Assembly: GCF_002443255.2 (NCBI RefSeq)
Contig: NW_019211458.1
Span: 11,058,402 to 11,122,401 of the forward strand
DNA length: 64,000 bases
Source of the DNA: Varroa destructor
Lineage: Eukaryota; Arthropoda; Arachnida; Mesostigmata; Varroidae
Direction: 5' to 3'
Shown here: positions 31,700 to 43,583 of the stretch, one piece after another
Position numbering within the stretch: position 1 is the stretch's first letter
Layout of the letters: each line of letters starts with the position of its first letter
Made by a program: the position numbers and the translations under genes
The notes under the pieces: generated by a model
Seen by the model: only the letters and a program-made list of their open reading frames with translations
Database searches by the model: none
Told to the model about the DNA's origin: nothing

Positions 31700-32794
31700 A
31701 ACAACAAGTAATCATATGTACGTAATGCTTTCTAGTAAACAGTGCAATAAAGCGCGGTACACCAGCTAAGTACGTCCAGGTTCGATCTACTTGAATGATT
31801 CTTATGCTGAGGGTCACACACAATAATACGCCCAAATAGAACACGTCAGAAAAGCTAGCAGGAAAGGCTAATGTACAGGTCAAGAAACTAAGCAAAGGTT
31901 ACCATCTCGTGGGTAGTGTGAGGTCGTGAAGATACGCTGCCGGTCGAAAGCAAGCTGAATGCTCAGTCACCTAATTTGTAAAAACCTATGTGCACCTAAG
32001 TGCACGAACCTTAAGTGATTTCTAATAATTTTCGAAAACAATTAGAACGGTCTGTAAACTACAGGCTATCTAATACTGGACGCCAGCCCCAATGCCACGT
32101 TCCATTGCGTCTGGGCTTTTCCTGCATCATTAACTCTGTTGTAAAAATTTTCCACAGAACGCGTCGCAATCGCATTCCGAAAATTGTGGCATATATCGTT
32201 TAAAAATTATGTGTGTTACTGTGCTATGACCTTTATAGACAAGGTAGTCCATTTTGTGATGTTTTCGACCTCTTTTGGTCTTACTGCTGTTGTTGTTGTG
32301 GCAAAAATGGGTCTTGGTGTGCCTCGCTTTTTCCGACAGCGCCCTGGTCGATATATCCACCCGTACTTTTTGAGATTGCAGGCCACTTTTTCCCAATAAT
32401 ACCTACCCACGAAGTGCTACTCACTGTACTGTAAGTATAATCGCATACTAACATATATGCAGTCGGGTGTCTCCACCCAGTTTCCTTGTATTGCCGGGCA
32501 GCGCCCATCAACAATAAACACCGAAGCATGAAGCGCATCCCGCCGGTCAATACCCAACGCCACTGCGTATGGTGACAGCAATATCATGCAAATAGAGTTC
32601 CTTTTACCTTGGTCGTCTCCCACTTACTTCCTCTCTTTTAACGGTTTCTCTCTGCTAGCAGTGTTATCTGCATTCTCTGTCCAGGGCCCGTAGCTAGTGG
32701 TGAATCTGTTCCTCAAGCGACGACAAAATTCACTGAAAGGGAACGGTCACGATAGCCGTTGTCGCTCCTGGTGGCCCCCGCTTCGACGGGATCC
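31700..32794. other. No supported gene
   Basis: Several overlapping frames on both strands around 32.1-32.6 kb cross a GTTGTTGTTG run (near 32290) and cancel each other as evidence. Nothing is called. Confidence 0.35.
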
Positions 32795-32974
32795 ATGTCT
32801 AGTTTGGTATGTTTCGAGGACGAAAATTACCGACGGCGCAGCGTCAGTGCTCTCGGTTGCATTGAGCGTTACTACAACACGAGAACGAAATTGTATCCAG
32901 ACGATGAGAAGCAAAAGGAAAAGAATAGCGAAGTAGATCCTGGAGAAAGGAAAGCGGGAGGTAGTCTAAGGTAG
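32795..32974 (+). CDS. Hypothetical ORF, 59 codons, highly charged
   Basis: ATG gives MSSLVCFEDENYRRRSVSAL, then a Tyr/Arg segment and a Lys/Glu/Asp-rich polyampholytic tail (PDDEKQKEKNSEVDPGERKA). The frame is open for 13 codons upstream with a hydrophobic reading but no ATG. The donor-like AAG|GTAGAC sits at the stop, so the ORF may be an exon continuing downstream. GC-rich codons and low-complexity charged composition are typical of real disordered protein regions. Family unknown. Confidence 0.36.
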   Translation: MSSLVCFEDENYRRRSVSALGCIERYYNTRTKLYPDDEKQKEKNSEVDPGERKAGGSLR

Positions 32975-33601
32975 ACGCGTTCGATCGGGAAAAGCTTATT
33001 TTGCCGAAAAACTAAGCTAACCATGATTAGAACAGGGCACAGGATAAGCTGCCAAACTAGTTCTTAGCCTTGTTGGCTTAGGGTATATCTGCTTACACAC
33101 GTTTACTCACATGTGTTACTTGCGCCAAAGGCGAATCATAGTACGAAGTATAGAGAGGCAGAAATACGCGAAAACACACAGTGTAAAAAATTGAGAATCT
33201 GATAGACTCAGAAAAAATCGGTTTCAATGATCGGAGTAAACTGAAATGGACGTCCATCGAAAGCAGTGTGATGGTCTCCTTCTGTCATAGGAGTTGTTAT
33301 CTTGCTCATAAGAAGGTATGGCATACGGAGAAATAAAATATATCGGTTCTCCTTGATTGTTCAGTACTTCTCTTGTCTTGGCTTTTTCATTTTTTTTAGT
33401 AATTACTTAGGAAACGATAATGCCTTGAATATCTGAGGTAAAGTAGACATGGATTCTGGAAAAACTTCATTCATACTTTTCGTTTTCGTACGCGGATAAA
33501 GCAACAGATGTGCCGTGTCCCTGTCTTGAAATTAACTATTATATATTCAATACTGCTCATAACTTTTTGCCTATTTGAACACTCCTCGTATCGCCGGCGG
33601 G
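32975..33601. other. No supported gene
   Basis: AT-rich. A plus-strand ORF starting at 33508 (63 codons, MCRVPVLKLTIIYSILLITF..., signal-peptide-like) runs to 33699 and conflicts with the minus ORF 33602-33808. I prefer the latter. Confidence 0.3.
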
Positions 33602-33808
33602 CTAATTGCTTTCCACTAGAACCCCAGCACGTTCCCCTCTGCCGACGTCATGTAACTCTTTTTTCTGTTTCGCTCTTTTTACGCTTTTTTCCGAAGTGAT
33701 CGTTTGCCGTGGAAGTCTTTCGACCACTTGTCGAAGCAAACCGAAGCGGTGGGAGCATTCGGACCGGCTAAAAATTTGATGATGGGTTAACTCTGTGTGA
33801 GCGCACAT
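33602..33808 (-). CDS. Hypothetical ORF, 68 codons, basic
   Basis: ATG with A at -3. It begins MCAHTELTHHQIFSRSECSH, then a Leu/Arg/Val segment, then a Lys/Arg-rich stretch (SEKSVKRAKQKKELH) that could act as a nuclear localisation signal, and ends at TAG. The frame is open a further 16 codons upstream without ATG. It overlaps the plus-strand signal-peptide-like ORF (33508-33699) over about 98 bases. Composition favours this strand. No family recognised. Confidence 0.32.
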   Translation of the reverse strand: MCAHTELTHHQIFSRSECSHRFGLLRQVVERLPRQTITSEKSVKRAKQKKELHDVGRGERAGVLVESN

Positions 33809-34927
33809 TTTCGAAAAGGAAAGGCAAAGGTAGAGACTGACTTCAGTCGGAAACAAAAGGCACAGCCGTTTTTGTGCTGATGTTCACGCCGCAGTTGTGT
33901 TATAAGTACACATTTCACTGCACTATTAATTCATATATTTTGCGCTGCGTCTGTTACTTGACTCTCTGAAGATACAATTCAGAATCCATAGTACCAATGG
34001 GTTCACCATGGTATCAATTGTCGCAGAGTCACATCAAGCCCGTTGTTGACTACAAATCGAATAGCGCTTTGTCCTATAAATGACCTAGAAGTTTCGTCCA
34101 TGGCTGGCTAGTGCAAACCCAGTTCGGATGCATGCCCCCAAATGATTAACTCAACGTTATATTTAATTTCCATTTTCAAACGAATTTTAGCAAATATGAT
34201 TATGCAATACGCTTAAAATTTCTATTTAGAAGCAGGTTTAGCCGAAGAGGCGTACAAGCTTTGCTTTCATATCTAATAAAACGTGAGAAAAATTAGTTGC
34301 ACATAATGGGGCAGGATCTCAGCGCAACATTAAACCGGTTATGAAATCTGTCCAGTGTATTGTTACGTGAGCAACAGCAAGCTCGAACGAATATGACTGA
34401 CGTAATTTTGTACTTAATAACAACTTCATGCAAAGTATCTAGTGCTGCGTTTTATGTGTATTTATTCTTATAGAAATAACAATTCAGACTGAGTAACTCA
34501 ACGGAGAAGAAGTCGTTTCATACAAATAGAGCCAAATCTATGCATTTATCATCCTCAAAATTCTCAATATTTAACGAGCAGGTCTCTCACCTAGATCAAG
34601 GCCTACTTTACTACGCAAGTTGACACGTATTTTTAGAGCTGGCGTTATTCGCTATTCGTCCATGCTCCATCGGATGTCGTCACCAAATAAGTAGACGTGG
34701 CCGCTACTCCATGCCATCTACCGCTGCTGCTGTCGGAGCTTTTCAGGACTAACTCTTTTTTTTTGGAGGTTAAGGGCAAATGCATTATGCAGACCGGACG
34801 TAGGCAGGACATGACTGCTCTTTGTCCGGTACTGTGGGACTCTCACCCACTAAACCCTGGACCCCTTTATCAGCTTGGGCCATGGTTCGGTATATGTTTG
34901 ATATTACTTCGAAACCATGACTTGCAG
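33809..34927. other. No supported gene; short repeat copy at its end
   Basis: AT-rich. A plus frame at 34697-34957 (86 codons) is open but lacks an ATG near its beginning. Confidence 0.35.
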
Positions 34928-34991
34928 GAACGGTTATTTCATCTCCCTTCCCTTTGAGCCGTTCCAGTCCAGCTTTTCGGGACTAACTCTT
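34737..34991 (+). repeat. Two copies of a 21-bp element, 20/21 identical
   Basis: AGCTTTTC-R-GGACTAACTCTT occurs at 34737-34757 (A) and 34971-34991 (G), 234 bases apart in the same orientation. Confidence 0.8.
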
Positions 34992-35160
34992 CTGCGTAGT
35001 AGTCTGACTGGACTTGCCGGCCGACAAATCGTTCCTATTTATTGTCGGTTGGGAGTTACCTATTTAATAGCTGTTGTGTTTGCTTTTCTCACCTCTTGCT
35101 GTCAATATCAATCAGGTGCACTTTTGGTTCGACGTTTGGACGTAACAACGACAGGACAGA
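34928..35160 (+). CDS. Internal-exon-like segment with perfect donor
   Basis: An acceptor (GACTTGCAG) ends at 34927 and the perfect consensus donor AGA|GTAAGT starts at 35161. The 233 bases between are open in one frame, with a hydrophobic, membrane-length stretch (VTYLIAVVFAFLTSCC) near the end followed by Arg/Thr residues. Without splicing the frame continues to TGA at 35240. A single-pass membrane segment is plausible. No family recognised. Confidence 0.3.
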
Positions 35161-36838
35161 GTAAGTCAGGTGTAGACAACGACCTTTTTAAGAGGAATAG
35201 CGTGCAGAAGCAGCCGACCAGAGGCAGCAACGATGGTTGACACATATACCATCCGTTTGGGTGTCGATGCGGAACAGTAAATAGTATACCGTATAGAAGA
35301 ATTCCAACTAAAGACTAAGTCATTGTAGGTTGGTTTACTCAAGTAGATCCAGTGGTTAAATAGGTTTCATAGTAGGTCGAAGCACAGCTATGTCTGGTCC
35401 CGCGGCTTCATGCAAACGGCGTGGGGGCAAAGAAACGAAAACGAGCGAGGAACACAAAAACTATCCACAGCTTTTACACACATTTGTTAATTGGTTGCTC
35501 AGTCGTACAATACTGTGCTCGATAGAGTAACACACTATTGAACGAAAACCCTCAGGAGAGCTCCCATAAACGTCGAGCTTCTCAGAACTAGAGTCCGTTT
35601 GTGCCGTTATTCGTGCACCTGTCTACAGAAACTTTGTGTACCTGAACAATTATAGTAAATGCAGCGAAGACGTTAGACTATAGAACTATCGAGCTCAGTT
35701 AAACAGACAGAAGGTTAGTGAATTATGCTGGAATTCGATAGATCGCAGATTTCATCGTATACAAATAAAGGCAATAACAGGTACATACAGGTTACATGGT
35801 CTCCTCGCGCTACGGGCGTCTTTTTTAGCGTCGGATAAAACGAGTGGTCATGTTATTATGTGATGCTACTATTGGAGGTGGTAGCCATAGAGTCTACATC
35901 TAACTGCTTGCTTCATCTGTCGCGATCTCGTCCGTTTAGCCAAGGTAGTCCGCGATATGGTAATCATTTGACGACTGAACCTTTATAAGAACACGTAACT
36001 ACATTCATTGCAATGGTGCTCCGCCGACACAAATAAGGGAGAAAACTTATAAGAAAATCAGTAGGCAAGGGCTTTTTTTATTGTTTAATTGAAAATTAGA
36101 GAAGCCTGTTTTCTCTACTAATGAGATTACTTATCTAATCATCACAACTGAAGATAAGGGCGCCAATTAACACCCGAGGTGCACGCATTTTAACTTGCTG
36201 ATATTTCACAGTATTCACATATCCTAATAGTATTCTACCGTAAACGGACATCTTTTATAAACCGTTAACACATCAACTTTACTCTTTTCCCACAGCTCAT
36301 ATTTTTCTAACTCGTTTATGTGAAAATCTAACTTCTAGATGTCAAATTTCACCCGTTGCAGAACCTCTGAGGCAAAAGATAGTTACTCCACAGTCGATGC
36401 ATCGCTCAAGGCTATATATTAGTGTATCTGTACAATCATGAATAAGAGGGTGTTCTTTAGTACAAGACGATCTCAGCTCTTCCCACTAAAGACCGTAATT
36501 TGGACCAGCGTTGATTTTCTTCGTTACGCACAGTTATGCTACCTCAATTTTGTTTTTATTTCTACTGTTAGAAGCAATAGTAAGAAAATAGGCATAAGTC
36601 AGTAAATAGTGAAAGAGTCTATGGCCAAAAACTGATAATTTTTCCCGCTCATAATAGTTAACAAAACCTAAAATATTAACTAGTTTCTCGACGTGCCGTA
36701 ATAACAGCAATAGAACCAGCCATAAGTAATAATAAATAGTCATCAACGGGACGGTTACAAACTTATATTGATCTTTTTGTTACCTTCTGCTCGTTATACT
36801 AGTGTTATACTACTATATATAATTAAATAACAACTATA
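35161..36838. other. No supported gene
   Basis: AT-rich. A hydrophobic minus ORF at 36534-36746 is not supported by start or composition. Confidence 0.4.
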
Positions 36839-37006
36839 CTAGTGTATAGTCGTTATTGAATTATCGCCCATAATATCACTCAATTGTTCTGTTAGTAGTT
36901 TTTTGACAAAAGAAAGCAAACTAGGTAAGCTCATATCCGCGTAGATTCTTGCTTCCCTGTTGACAACCTTCGTGATCATGTGATCGATTTGCCATACACC
37001 ATGCAT
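36839..37006 (-). CDS. Hypothetical ORF, 55 codons
   Basis: From its first ATG the product reads MHGVWQIDHMITKVVNREAR, then an amphipathic segment (LPSLLSFVKKLLTEQLSDIM) and an Asn/Thr end before TAG. The frame extends about 14 codons upstream without ATG. Balanced composition, no Cys. Short, and without other support. Confidence 0.22.
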   Translation of the reverse strand: MHGVWQIDHMITKVVNREARIYADMSLPSLLSFVKKLLTEQLSDIMGDNSITTIH

Positions 37007-37895
37007 GTATCTGGTACTTACGTAAATAAATAAAGCAAGCCAGGACAAGCTCTACCTACTTGCAAAGCAGATGAGCCATACGGCGGGAAATCGGCTCGGC
37101 ATAAATAGATCTACGTGCGATAGTACCTGTATCTGGAGACCGCGTTCCTTGCTTGCTTCTTTATGCGCTCATTGATATGTTTTATTATCTTTGACGCTTC
37201 TCATACGACGGCTAACAACATATGCTATCTTCTACGACAATAGAATGAAGTAGCCACGCTTGCGTTGACGATCGTGGAACACTCCCCCTGTATGAGGACC
37301 AGCGTCCTAGAATCATCGTCCTACGCGCATTGGACCTCATCGGCTATATTCGTCTGCAGGCACGCCTGCTCTAACACTGCTTCGGCTACTGTCCACCCCA
37401 TTCCACCATTACGAGTAGTAATATCTACAGCGTTTGCGGAAGCCTGGTCCAATCTGCCAAACCGTATCCCTCTCGATTAGTGATGGGTTAAAAGGCGGCG
37501 AAAGCCGGTGGCAAGTATGAGGGCAAACTAATCGAACAGACCAGTCACCACCATCAAAGGACGTCCGCGTATGGCAGCAACGGGACGTGCATAACAGAGA
37601 GGTAAACGGAAAATCCTAAAAGACAAATGCAATTCCTCTTCGTAAAAAGCAGGCAAAACTGGTGAAGGGTAGTGGAAAGTTACGGACAAGCCCCGATTAT
37701 TGGTAGACGATTAAGCAAAAGTGGAAACCATTTACTGCTTCTAGTGGACGACCAACTGGTTCTATAAAAGTGCAACGTTTGCGAACCAAATGCAGCAAAG
37801 CAATTATCAAAATTCATCCATTAAAAAAAAAAAACACGAAATGCTATCTAAACATCGAGAAGTGTTACGAGCGAGAGGGTAAAGGACAATGCTGA
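37007..37895. other. No supported gene
   Basis: A 71-codon plus frame at 37265-37480 is Ser/Ala/Pro-rich and protein-like but has no ATG at its beginning and no splice boundary. Confidence 0.3.
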
Positions 37896-38153
37896 GGCAC
37901 GATCAGGGTGACCGACAAATTCAGCACCGTCGCAGGTACAAGGATTTGTCCGGCAGCGATGCAACGGAGCTCGAGACAGTCAAGTATAGATAATTGTGCA
38001 TGTCTGTCTGGCCTAAGGGCCATTAGGGAACACGAATTTGTGATGGAAAGGGACCGGAAATGTCAGGGCTTGGAGAAGATTCTCCTTTTCGAGCACTCCC
38101 TTGCCGATTATTTTGTAGGTGTGCACGACGGACAATTTGGTACATTGGACTGA
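37896..38153 (+). CDS. Open frame, 85 codons, with a competing short ORF
   Basis: The frame contains VTDKFSTVAGTRICPAAMQR, a Cys/Arg middle, an acidic/basic helical stretch and ends FVGVHDGQFGTLD before TGA. An acceptor-like GATCAG lies at its beginning and no ATG is well placed. A competing frame starts with ATG at 37889 (MLRHDQGDRQIQHRRRYKDL, 34 codons to TAA 37993) over the same bases. Only one can be coding. Composition is natural in both. Family unknown. Confidence 0.28.
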   Translation, partial: GTIRVTDKFSTVAGTRICPAAMQRSSRQSSIDNCACLSGLRAIREHEFVMERDRKCQGLEKILLFEHSLADYFVGVHDGQFGTLD

Positions 38154-41100
38154 TAACCAAGCCGTGTGCTATATCTCGTTATTATTTTGCTTTAATGAGA
38201 CCTTATGAATTCGTATGAAGACACTAGACACTGTAAGTATTATATGTGATTGCATCCGTCTGAACACGTGCTTGATACACATTTCGATACTGAAGTTTCA
38301 GACCAACTACAGCATTCAAATCGTGTTAAAGATTAGTTTCGATGGTATGAGTCGATTGTATTTTATGATCCAACAACATAGAAAAATAAACATCTAAACA
38401 GCACTTCAGCTATTTCTCTCGATTTCAATACAATTCAGTAGCCGGAAGTGAAAGAAAAATAATTCCATTTCGAGGTTGCAATCATAAGGTCGATGGGGTT
38501 ATAGCCAACATGCTAGTTACGACTAATTACAGTTCGTTTTACTTAAACCACTGATGGTGAAGTTCGTACACCATTCTCACGGCGGCTTCTGGCTAAACGC
38601 CCATTGACGAAGAACACGGGAAGACTTCTCCACACTTAAGTAAGGAAAGTAAAGACCATTACCCGAGGTGATTATCACGCTGTACGTGATGAAAGTGGCT
38701 TCGCCGGCCACTGTGGGATGATGCCTATTCAACCAGGTTTTTTCTCATACGGTGCGCGCATGCACACATGCACGTACACGTACAGATCCATGGTCAGATA
38801 AAGTCACTGATTATCGCAGTCACACATACGAAGGATTTTGACGTTGCCTACACACAATAACGCCGGCGATGATACCGGACCACCGATGACGTTCACGCGG
38901 CAATGATTACCATAGCCAGGGGAATTTGTCAAGGATGATTGTGGTATAATGCTGCAGGCCACAAATTTATATAAAAGCATTGGCAAGGCATGAGATTCCA
39001 AGATGGCAAGATACCACTTCCCTTCCCGTTGTATCTCGACTTCGGAGAAACCGGTGAGGCCGAGCGACAGAGCGAAGTGCATTGTGGCGCAAGTAGTGTG
39101 GTAAAGCAGATACGATAGGTTTCTGAATGGATCGCTGATGTTCGTAGCAATAATTACGGTCCCTCCCGCCGAACCTCTATCGTCCGCGGATCAACTACTG
39201 TAGCTACGTCCATTGTCGTTAATAATAAGTATCAGAGAGAAAGTGTAAGTAGATTAAACAGGTAGACAAACAACGCTATGCCTCGAGAGGCCCTATAATA
39301 ATAGTATCAGTACCTAATCATCTGAACCGATCAGGCTGGTTGTGGCAAATCGTCGTTCTGTTTAATGCTTATTGACACGTATAGCCTGACGACAGCTGTT
39401 AGGGGCTTAGTAAGAAGAGCACACAGACCCTTCGTGCCACAGACACTCACATACAATGCGCTCTCGCTACTTGGTGAGTATACCCTATAATATGTTGAGT
39501 CAGTGAGTCGTTGCAAGCCTGACGCATGGGTGTAGTTTTAATTTAGGGCTTCACGAAAGGCCAATAAGAAAGGTGACGGCAAAAAAAAGAGGTGAAAAAA
39601 TACGTTGAATTACCGCTGTTGTCGTCACCCGGGTCCCCATTGTTCAGTGGACAGAACCAAATACAACTGTCTAACATCTAGTTCGTAGATGCCCGTTCGT
39701 TTAGTGGGCACGGAGCAACGTGACGACGGGCTGATGTACAGCTGACTGGTTGCTGTGCCCTTACGGTTTGGTTATAATACAAAATAGCTTTAAATATTGC
39801 ATATAACTTAACGTGCCTGTGCACGAGTGCGTACAGAAATGTGCGGGGGACCTGCTAAATGGTTCAGAAAGACGATGGACAGGGCGAGAATGCAAGTGAC
39901 TTCATAAGCCTTTGTGAATATGAGCATATGTAAAAATGGAGTAGTAGCGATTTAAACGCTACAAAAATGCCCACCAAGGACAATAATAATATGGAGACAC
40001 TGGAGCAGCGGAGGCATAGATGTCCATTGCTGGAAGGTAGCTTGAGCTATCATTACAGAGGAATGAATCCGTATTTTTGGTCGATACGTATGTGTATATG
40101 CATACGCATAAGAGGTACACCATCTTAGTTGGGACTTTTGTATGCCTTGTCTTTAAGAGCCTAAATTAAAATAGATTCGCAGAAAATGTTGAGATGCACT
40201 AAAGGCGCCATTATTTATGGTCATGTTATTGAATACAATAGCTTCATTCACCGCAATTATCGCTTCGATACGGAACCTTTTTTCAACATATTCAGAGCAT
40301 TCTCTATTTAGATAATGCTTTAGGACAGTGCACCAAACGATATTGGTAGGTAAAAACTCGTTAACGGGCTACTTAGATACGTTACATACGAAATATTCTA
40401 ACGGAATTTCAGACTAATGACAGGCCAAGTGATCTAAGGCTGCGCGGGCTCGAAACTGCAAAAAAATATAAAGGGTGAAGAAAGGTGTAAAAGTATCAAA
40501 CTGATTGACCATCGATACCTATGTGGACGACCCAGCTGTCGACTGCTATTTATTTCTATAAAGAAAAAAAAAAACGTTGCTTTCTGTATCAGACAGTCAA
40601 ATTTGTAAGAAGTGGTCTCATATTTAAAACGTGTAGACGACCTTCCGACTTACCTCACGTAGACCTTGTAGTGATCATGTAGACCCTCGGGTTGAATCAA
40701 AAAAGGGCGCTTTGGACCTCGGTGGTGATCTAGCACAAAGAGATCGAATGATAGCTCATTTTCTCTTAAATTGCAAAAGCAACGTCCTGTTTTCCACTAC
40801 AGTGAGTTTTTTTTTTTGTTGTTTTGTTTTAAACAGGACAGAGTTTTCTCTAGTACCAAAAGTAACCCATGTTGGTCTGGGCGAACACCCCACTAAAATC
40901 TCTTCCAATTCAAGCGCTGTACGCTTTATATATTCATGCGTCTAATATAGCCTTTAACAAGTAACGTATATAAATAAAAAATGAAGCATATAAAAACAAT
41001 TGAACTCACCGAGCATTTGGCCTAGAAAGCGACGTATGTACGATGCTGGTAGTAACTGTTCTACAGATGCAAGCCAAAGTGGTAATTAGTATAATTAAAT

Positions 41101-42948
41101 CAGTCGATATGGATGGTAGAAGAAGCGAGACAAACTTTTTGAAACATTATCATATAGCCTGAAACAATCAGATATATTTCATGAATATGGATGGTGTCTT
41201 AGCGTACACTTTAATGTATTAAACTATGATACTATTTAAACGTCCTAACAGACCTAAAATACAAGGTGCCCTACCTATCACTGTCTATATTCTCCGTCTA
41301 TCTTGTATCACTTGTATTATTTGAAAACAAGCTTCAATTGATTCCATTAAGAAACGATCAATAACAGCTGAAATAGAATCAATAGTACAAGGTAGAGTGT
41401 TCCATACAAGACAAGTTTTCCAGTTGCGAACCGGTTAATTAGACAACGTATGTTTGCTACGTCACTTATTCGCAAAGGCCGAATTCCGAGGTCCTAAGGA
41501 ACAGTATTTTCAAGCAGTATTCACATAATAAAAACAATTCAACAAGATTGACATACTAGAATAAAACACTCCTATCGGCAAACGGAGAATCGCTTGTCTC
41601 TGGCAGACAGGGCTTCAAAGATTTACAGTACGACTAGTCTGAATAGTAAATGCTTGAAACCAGTGATAAACGCTACTTTTCGTAGTTCTCCTTCATTGGC
41701 TCAACATCGGCAACAACACGCAGATCACTGAACTCGCATGGAGAGCTCAGATATGGATACGTAAAGTACCTCAGAAGCATCGGTGATCTCTTATTAGCAC
41801 ATCACGAAAGATCGCCGCAGTCACCTAGCTATTCCGTAATTCTTATCCATAATTGTAAACTGAATTAGATTTTCAATGGCAGGCATACTTTCCTCTAGCT
41901 CTAGATAAAGCGACCTTCTCGCCTGGCCAATGTAATAGAAAAGGCATCCGAAACCAGAACTCAAAAAACTCGGACTCATACATATATTTCATTTGAGCCA
42001 GACAAGGTCTGCTAAGACCAGAGAAAAGTAATCAGTTAGTCTTTTCTATTCGAGATAATCTGCTGTACTGTAAATAGCATTACTAGCCAATTTTTAAATG
42101 AAGGTCTATAATATTGTAGAAAGTGTTACTGGAATACTTTGCTAAACAATAAGATAACTGGTAATTGCGCCATTTAAGTTGTATGCTTAGCCTGTTTTTT
42201 CCGTTCCGTTTTTCATTCCCAGTCCGGTACCCGATATGTCCATTAGACTAGCGTTACAGAGACAGCGGGTTATTATGTATGAACACCTTCCGAGAGGCTC
42301 CATCACGTTTATCATTACTACTATAGTACCCTTTTTCGTTTACCAAATCCATGCTTCGCAAAGGGTTTAGTGAATAAATGTCTTAAGAGTAATCTTTATC
42401 GGCTTTGTGGCATTGCTCCATACTGATGCCCTTTTAGCATTGAACGTCAATGAACGAAACTGATAGATACGAGCATTTATCAGATCAATCCGACAACCGA
42501 CGCAGGCAAGCGCTACATACTAAAGTACATCGTGCCTTTTTTTATTTCGTTCCATTCTGGAAGCCAGTTTATTTTGTAACTTGGAGATGAAATCGACATC
42601 TAAATACAAAAAGATTTTTAGTAATATCAAGAAGAAACACACACAAATGTCTGATGTCAACATAGTACTTGAAAGATTCATGGCTGTTTGCAGTCGTTAG
42701 CGTTTATAGTACCCTTAACCGGTAGTTGTTCAAATATGGTAAGAGGTCATTAGCTCAATAAACGACGATGTTTTGTCGACGCTAGAACTTACCACAGTCT
42801 AAGGGCGAAGGCAGAGGAGGTTGCCAGGTGCCATCAATAGTGGCGACCGATATTGCTCCCGCGCAGGATATGCCTTTATGGCTACTAAGCTGTGTTTACT
42901 TCTCGCTGTTAAAACAACGCTAATAGGGCACCCATCTAGCTAACTCTA
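38154..42948. other. Long non-coding stretch
   Basis: Mostly AT-rich with few open frames. The 92- and 73-codon minus frames at 38804-39150 overlap one another and lack support. The alternating purine-pyrimidine tract at 38752-38784 is the main structural feature. Nothing coding is called. Confidence 0.4.
38752..38784. repeat. 33-bp perfect alternating purine-pyrimidine tract
   Basis: From GTGCGCGCATGC through ACGTACACGTACA every base alternates purine and pyrimidine without exception. GC/CA-type alternation of this length is the classic substrate for left-handed Z-DNA. Confidence 0.9.
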
Positions 42949-43152
42949 TTAAAGCGATCTGTCTCCATCACCTTCTATATCGTATTCATTTAAATGAACG
43001 ATCGGTGCGTTAGGTCGTAACGTTGAAATCTTTAGTAGATCATTACGATCATATACGTTCATTAGATTGGACAACGATCCTGTTCGGCTGTAGCAATCAC
43101 TATCATTGAAGACCTTAATGGATCGACGAGCATTAAATGATGATTGTGGCAT
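42949..43152 (-). CDS. Hypothetical ORF, 67 codons, phosphosite-like motifs
   Basis: ATG to TAA (followed at once by TAG), beginning MPQSSFNARRSIKVFNDSDC. It contains RRSIKVF and SRTGSLSNL, both resembling basophilic-kinase target sites, and ends with an acidic/Gly segment. Balanced composition in an AT-rich region, no hydrophobic core. A TGA lies three codons before the ATG, so the frame does not extend upstream. It could be a small regulatory protein, or a C-terminal tail if an exon joins at the ATG, although no AG acceptor is adjacent. Family unknown. Confidence 0.34.
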   Translation of the reverse strand: MPQSSFNARRSIKVFNDSDCYSRTGSLSNLMNVYDRNDLLKISTLRPNAPIVHLNEYDIEGDGDRSL

Positions 43153-43484
43153 CGATGTTCAAAATTTCTCTTTGGTGTGGCTTTTAAAAACTTAGTTCTG
43201 CTTAGCCCTTGTGTCTAAGCCACATGTAACTCACATGATATATGTTATATAACACCGTATTGGTCGAAACAATAAATGACAATTCTTTTGACACAAAGTA
43301 AAAAACAACAAAGTACAAAAAAAATGTTTAAAAGAGTTAAAAAAAGAACTACATCTTAAGATTATAACCATATGCCATAGCGATAAATTTCATCTGTTCG
43401 CAGATTACACTAGTGATCGTTGAAACTGCGATGAGATCTGGACAGACTATTCAGCGACTTTGCTTTTTTGAGACGATAGAATAG

Positions 43485-43583
43485 ATGACTCACTCCAACA
43501 GGTACAGCTGCCTAAACGAAGCAGCTGAAGTACAAGCCTTCACCGAAGATTTCCAAAAAGTTTGGGCTGCAATACAATGCCAA
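43485..43583 (+). CDS. First-exon-like segment ending at a strong donor
   Basis: ATG opens MTHSNRYSCLNEAAEVQAFT and continues with an amphipathic helical stretch to CAA|GTAAGA at 43584, 33 codons in phase 0. The frame would run on to TAA at 43727 if unspliced, still protein-like. A TAG immediately precedes the ATG, so it is either the initiating codon or the first codon after an acceptor. Family unknown. Confidence 0.3.

Noticed and set aside
37265..37480. 71-codon Ser/Ala/Pro-rich plus frame
   Set aside because: Protein-like, but it has no ATG at its beginning and no convincing splice boundary.
40784..40839. GTCCTGTTT...AAACAGGAC inverted repeat
   Set aside because: 9-bp arms with a long T-rich loop; expected by chance at this size.
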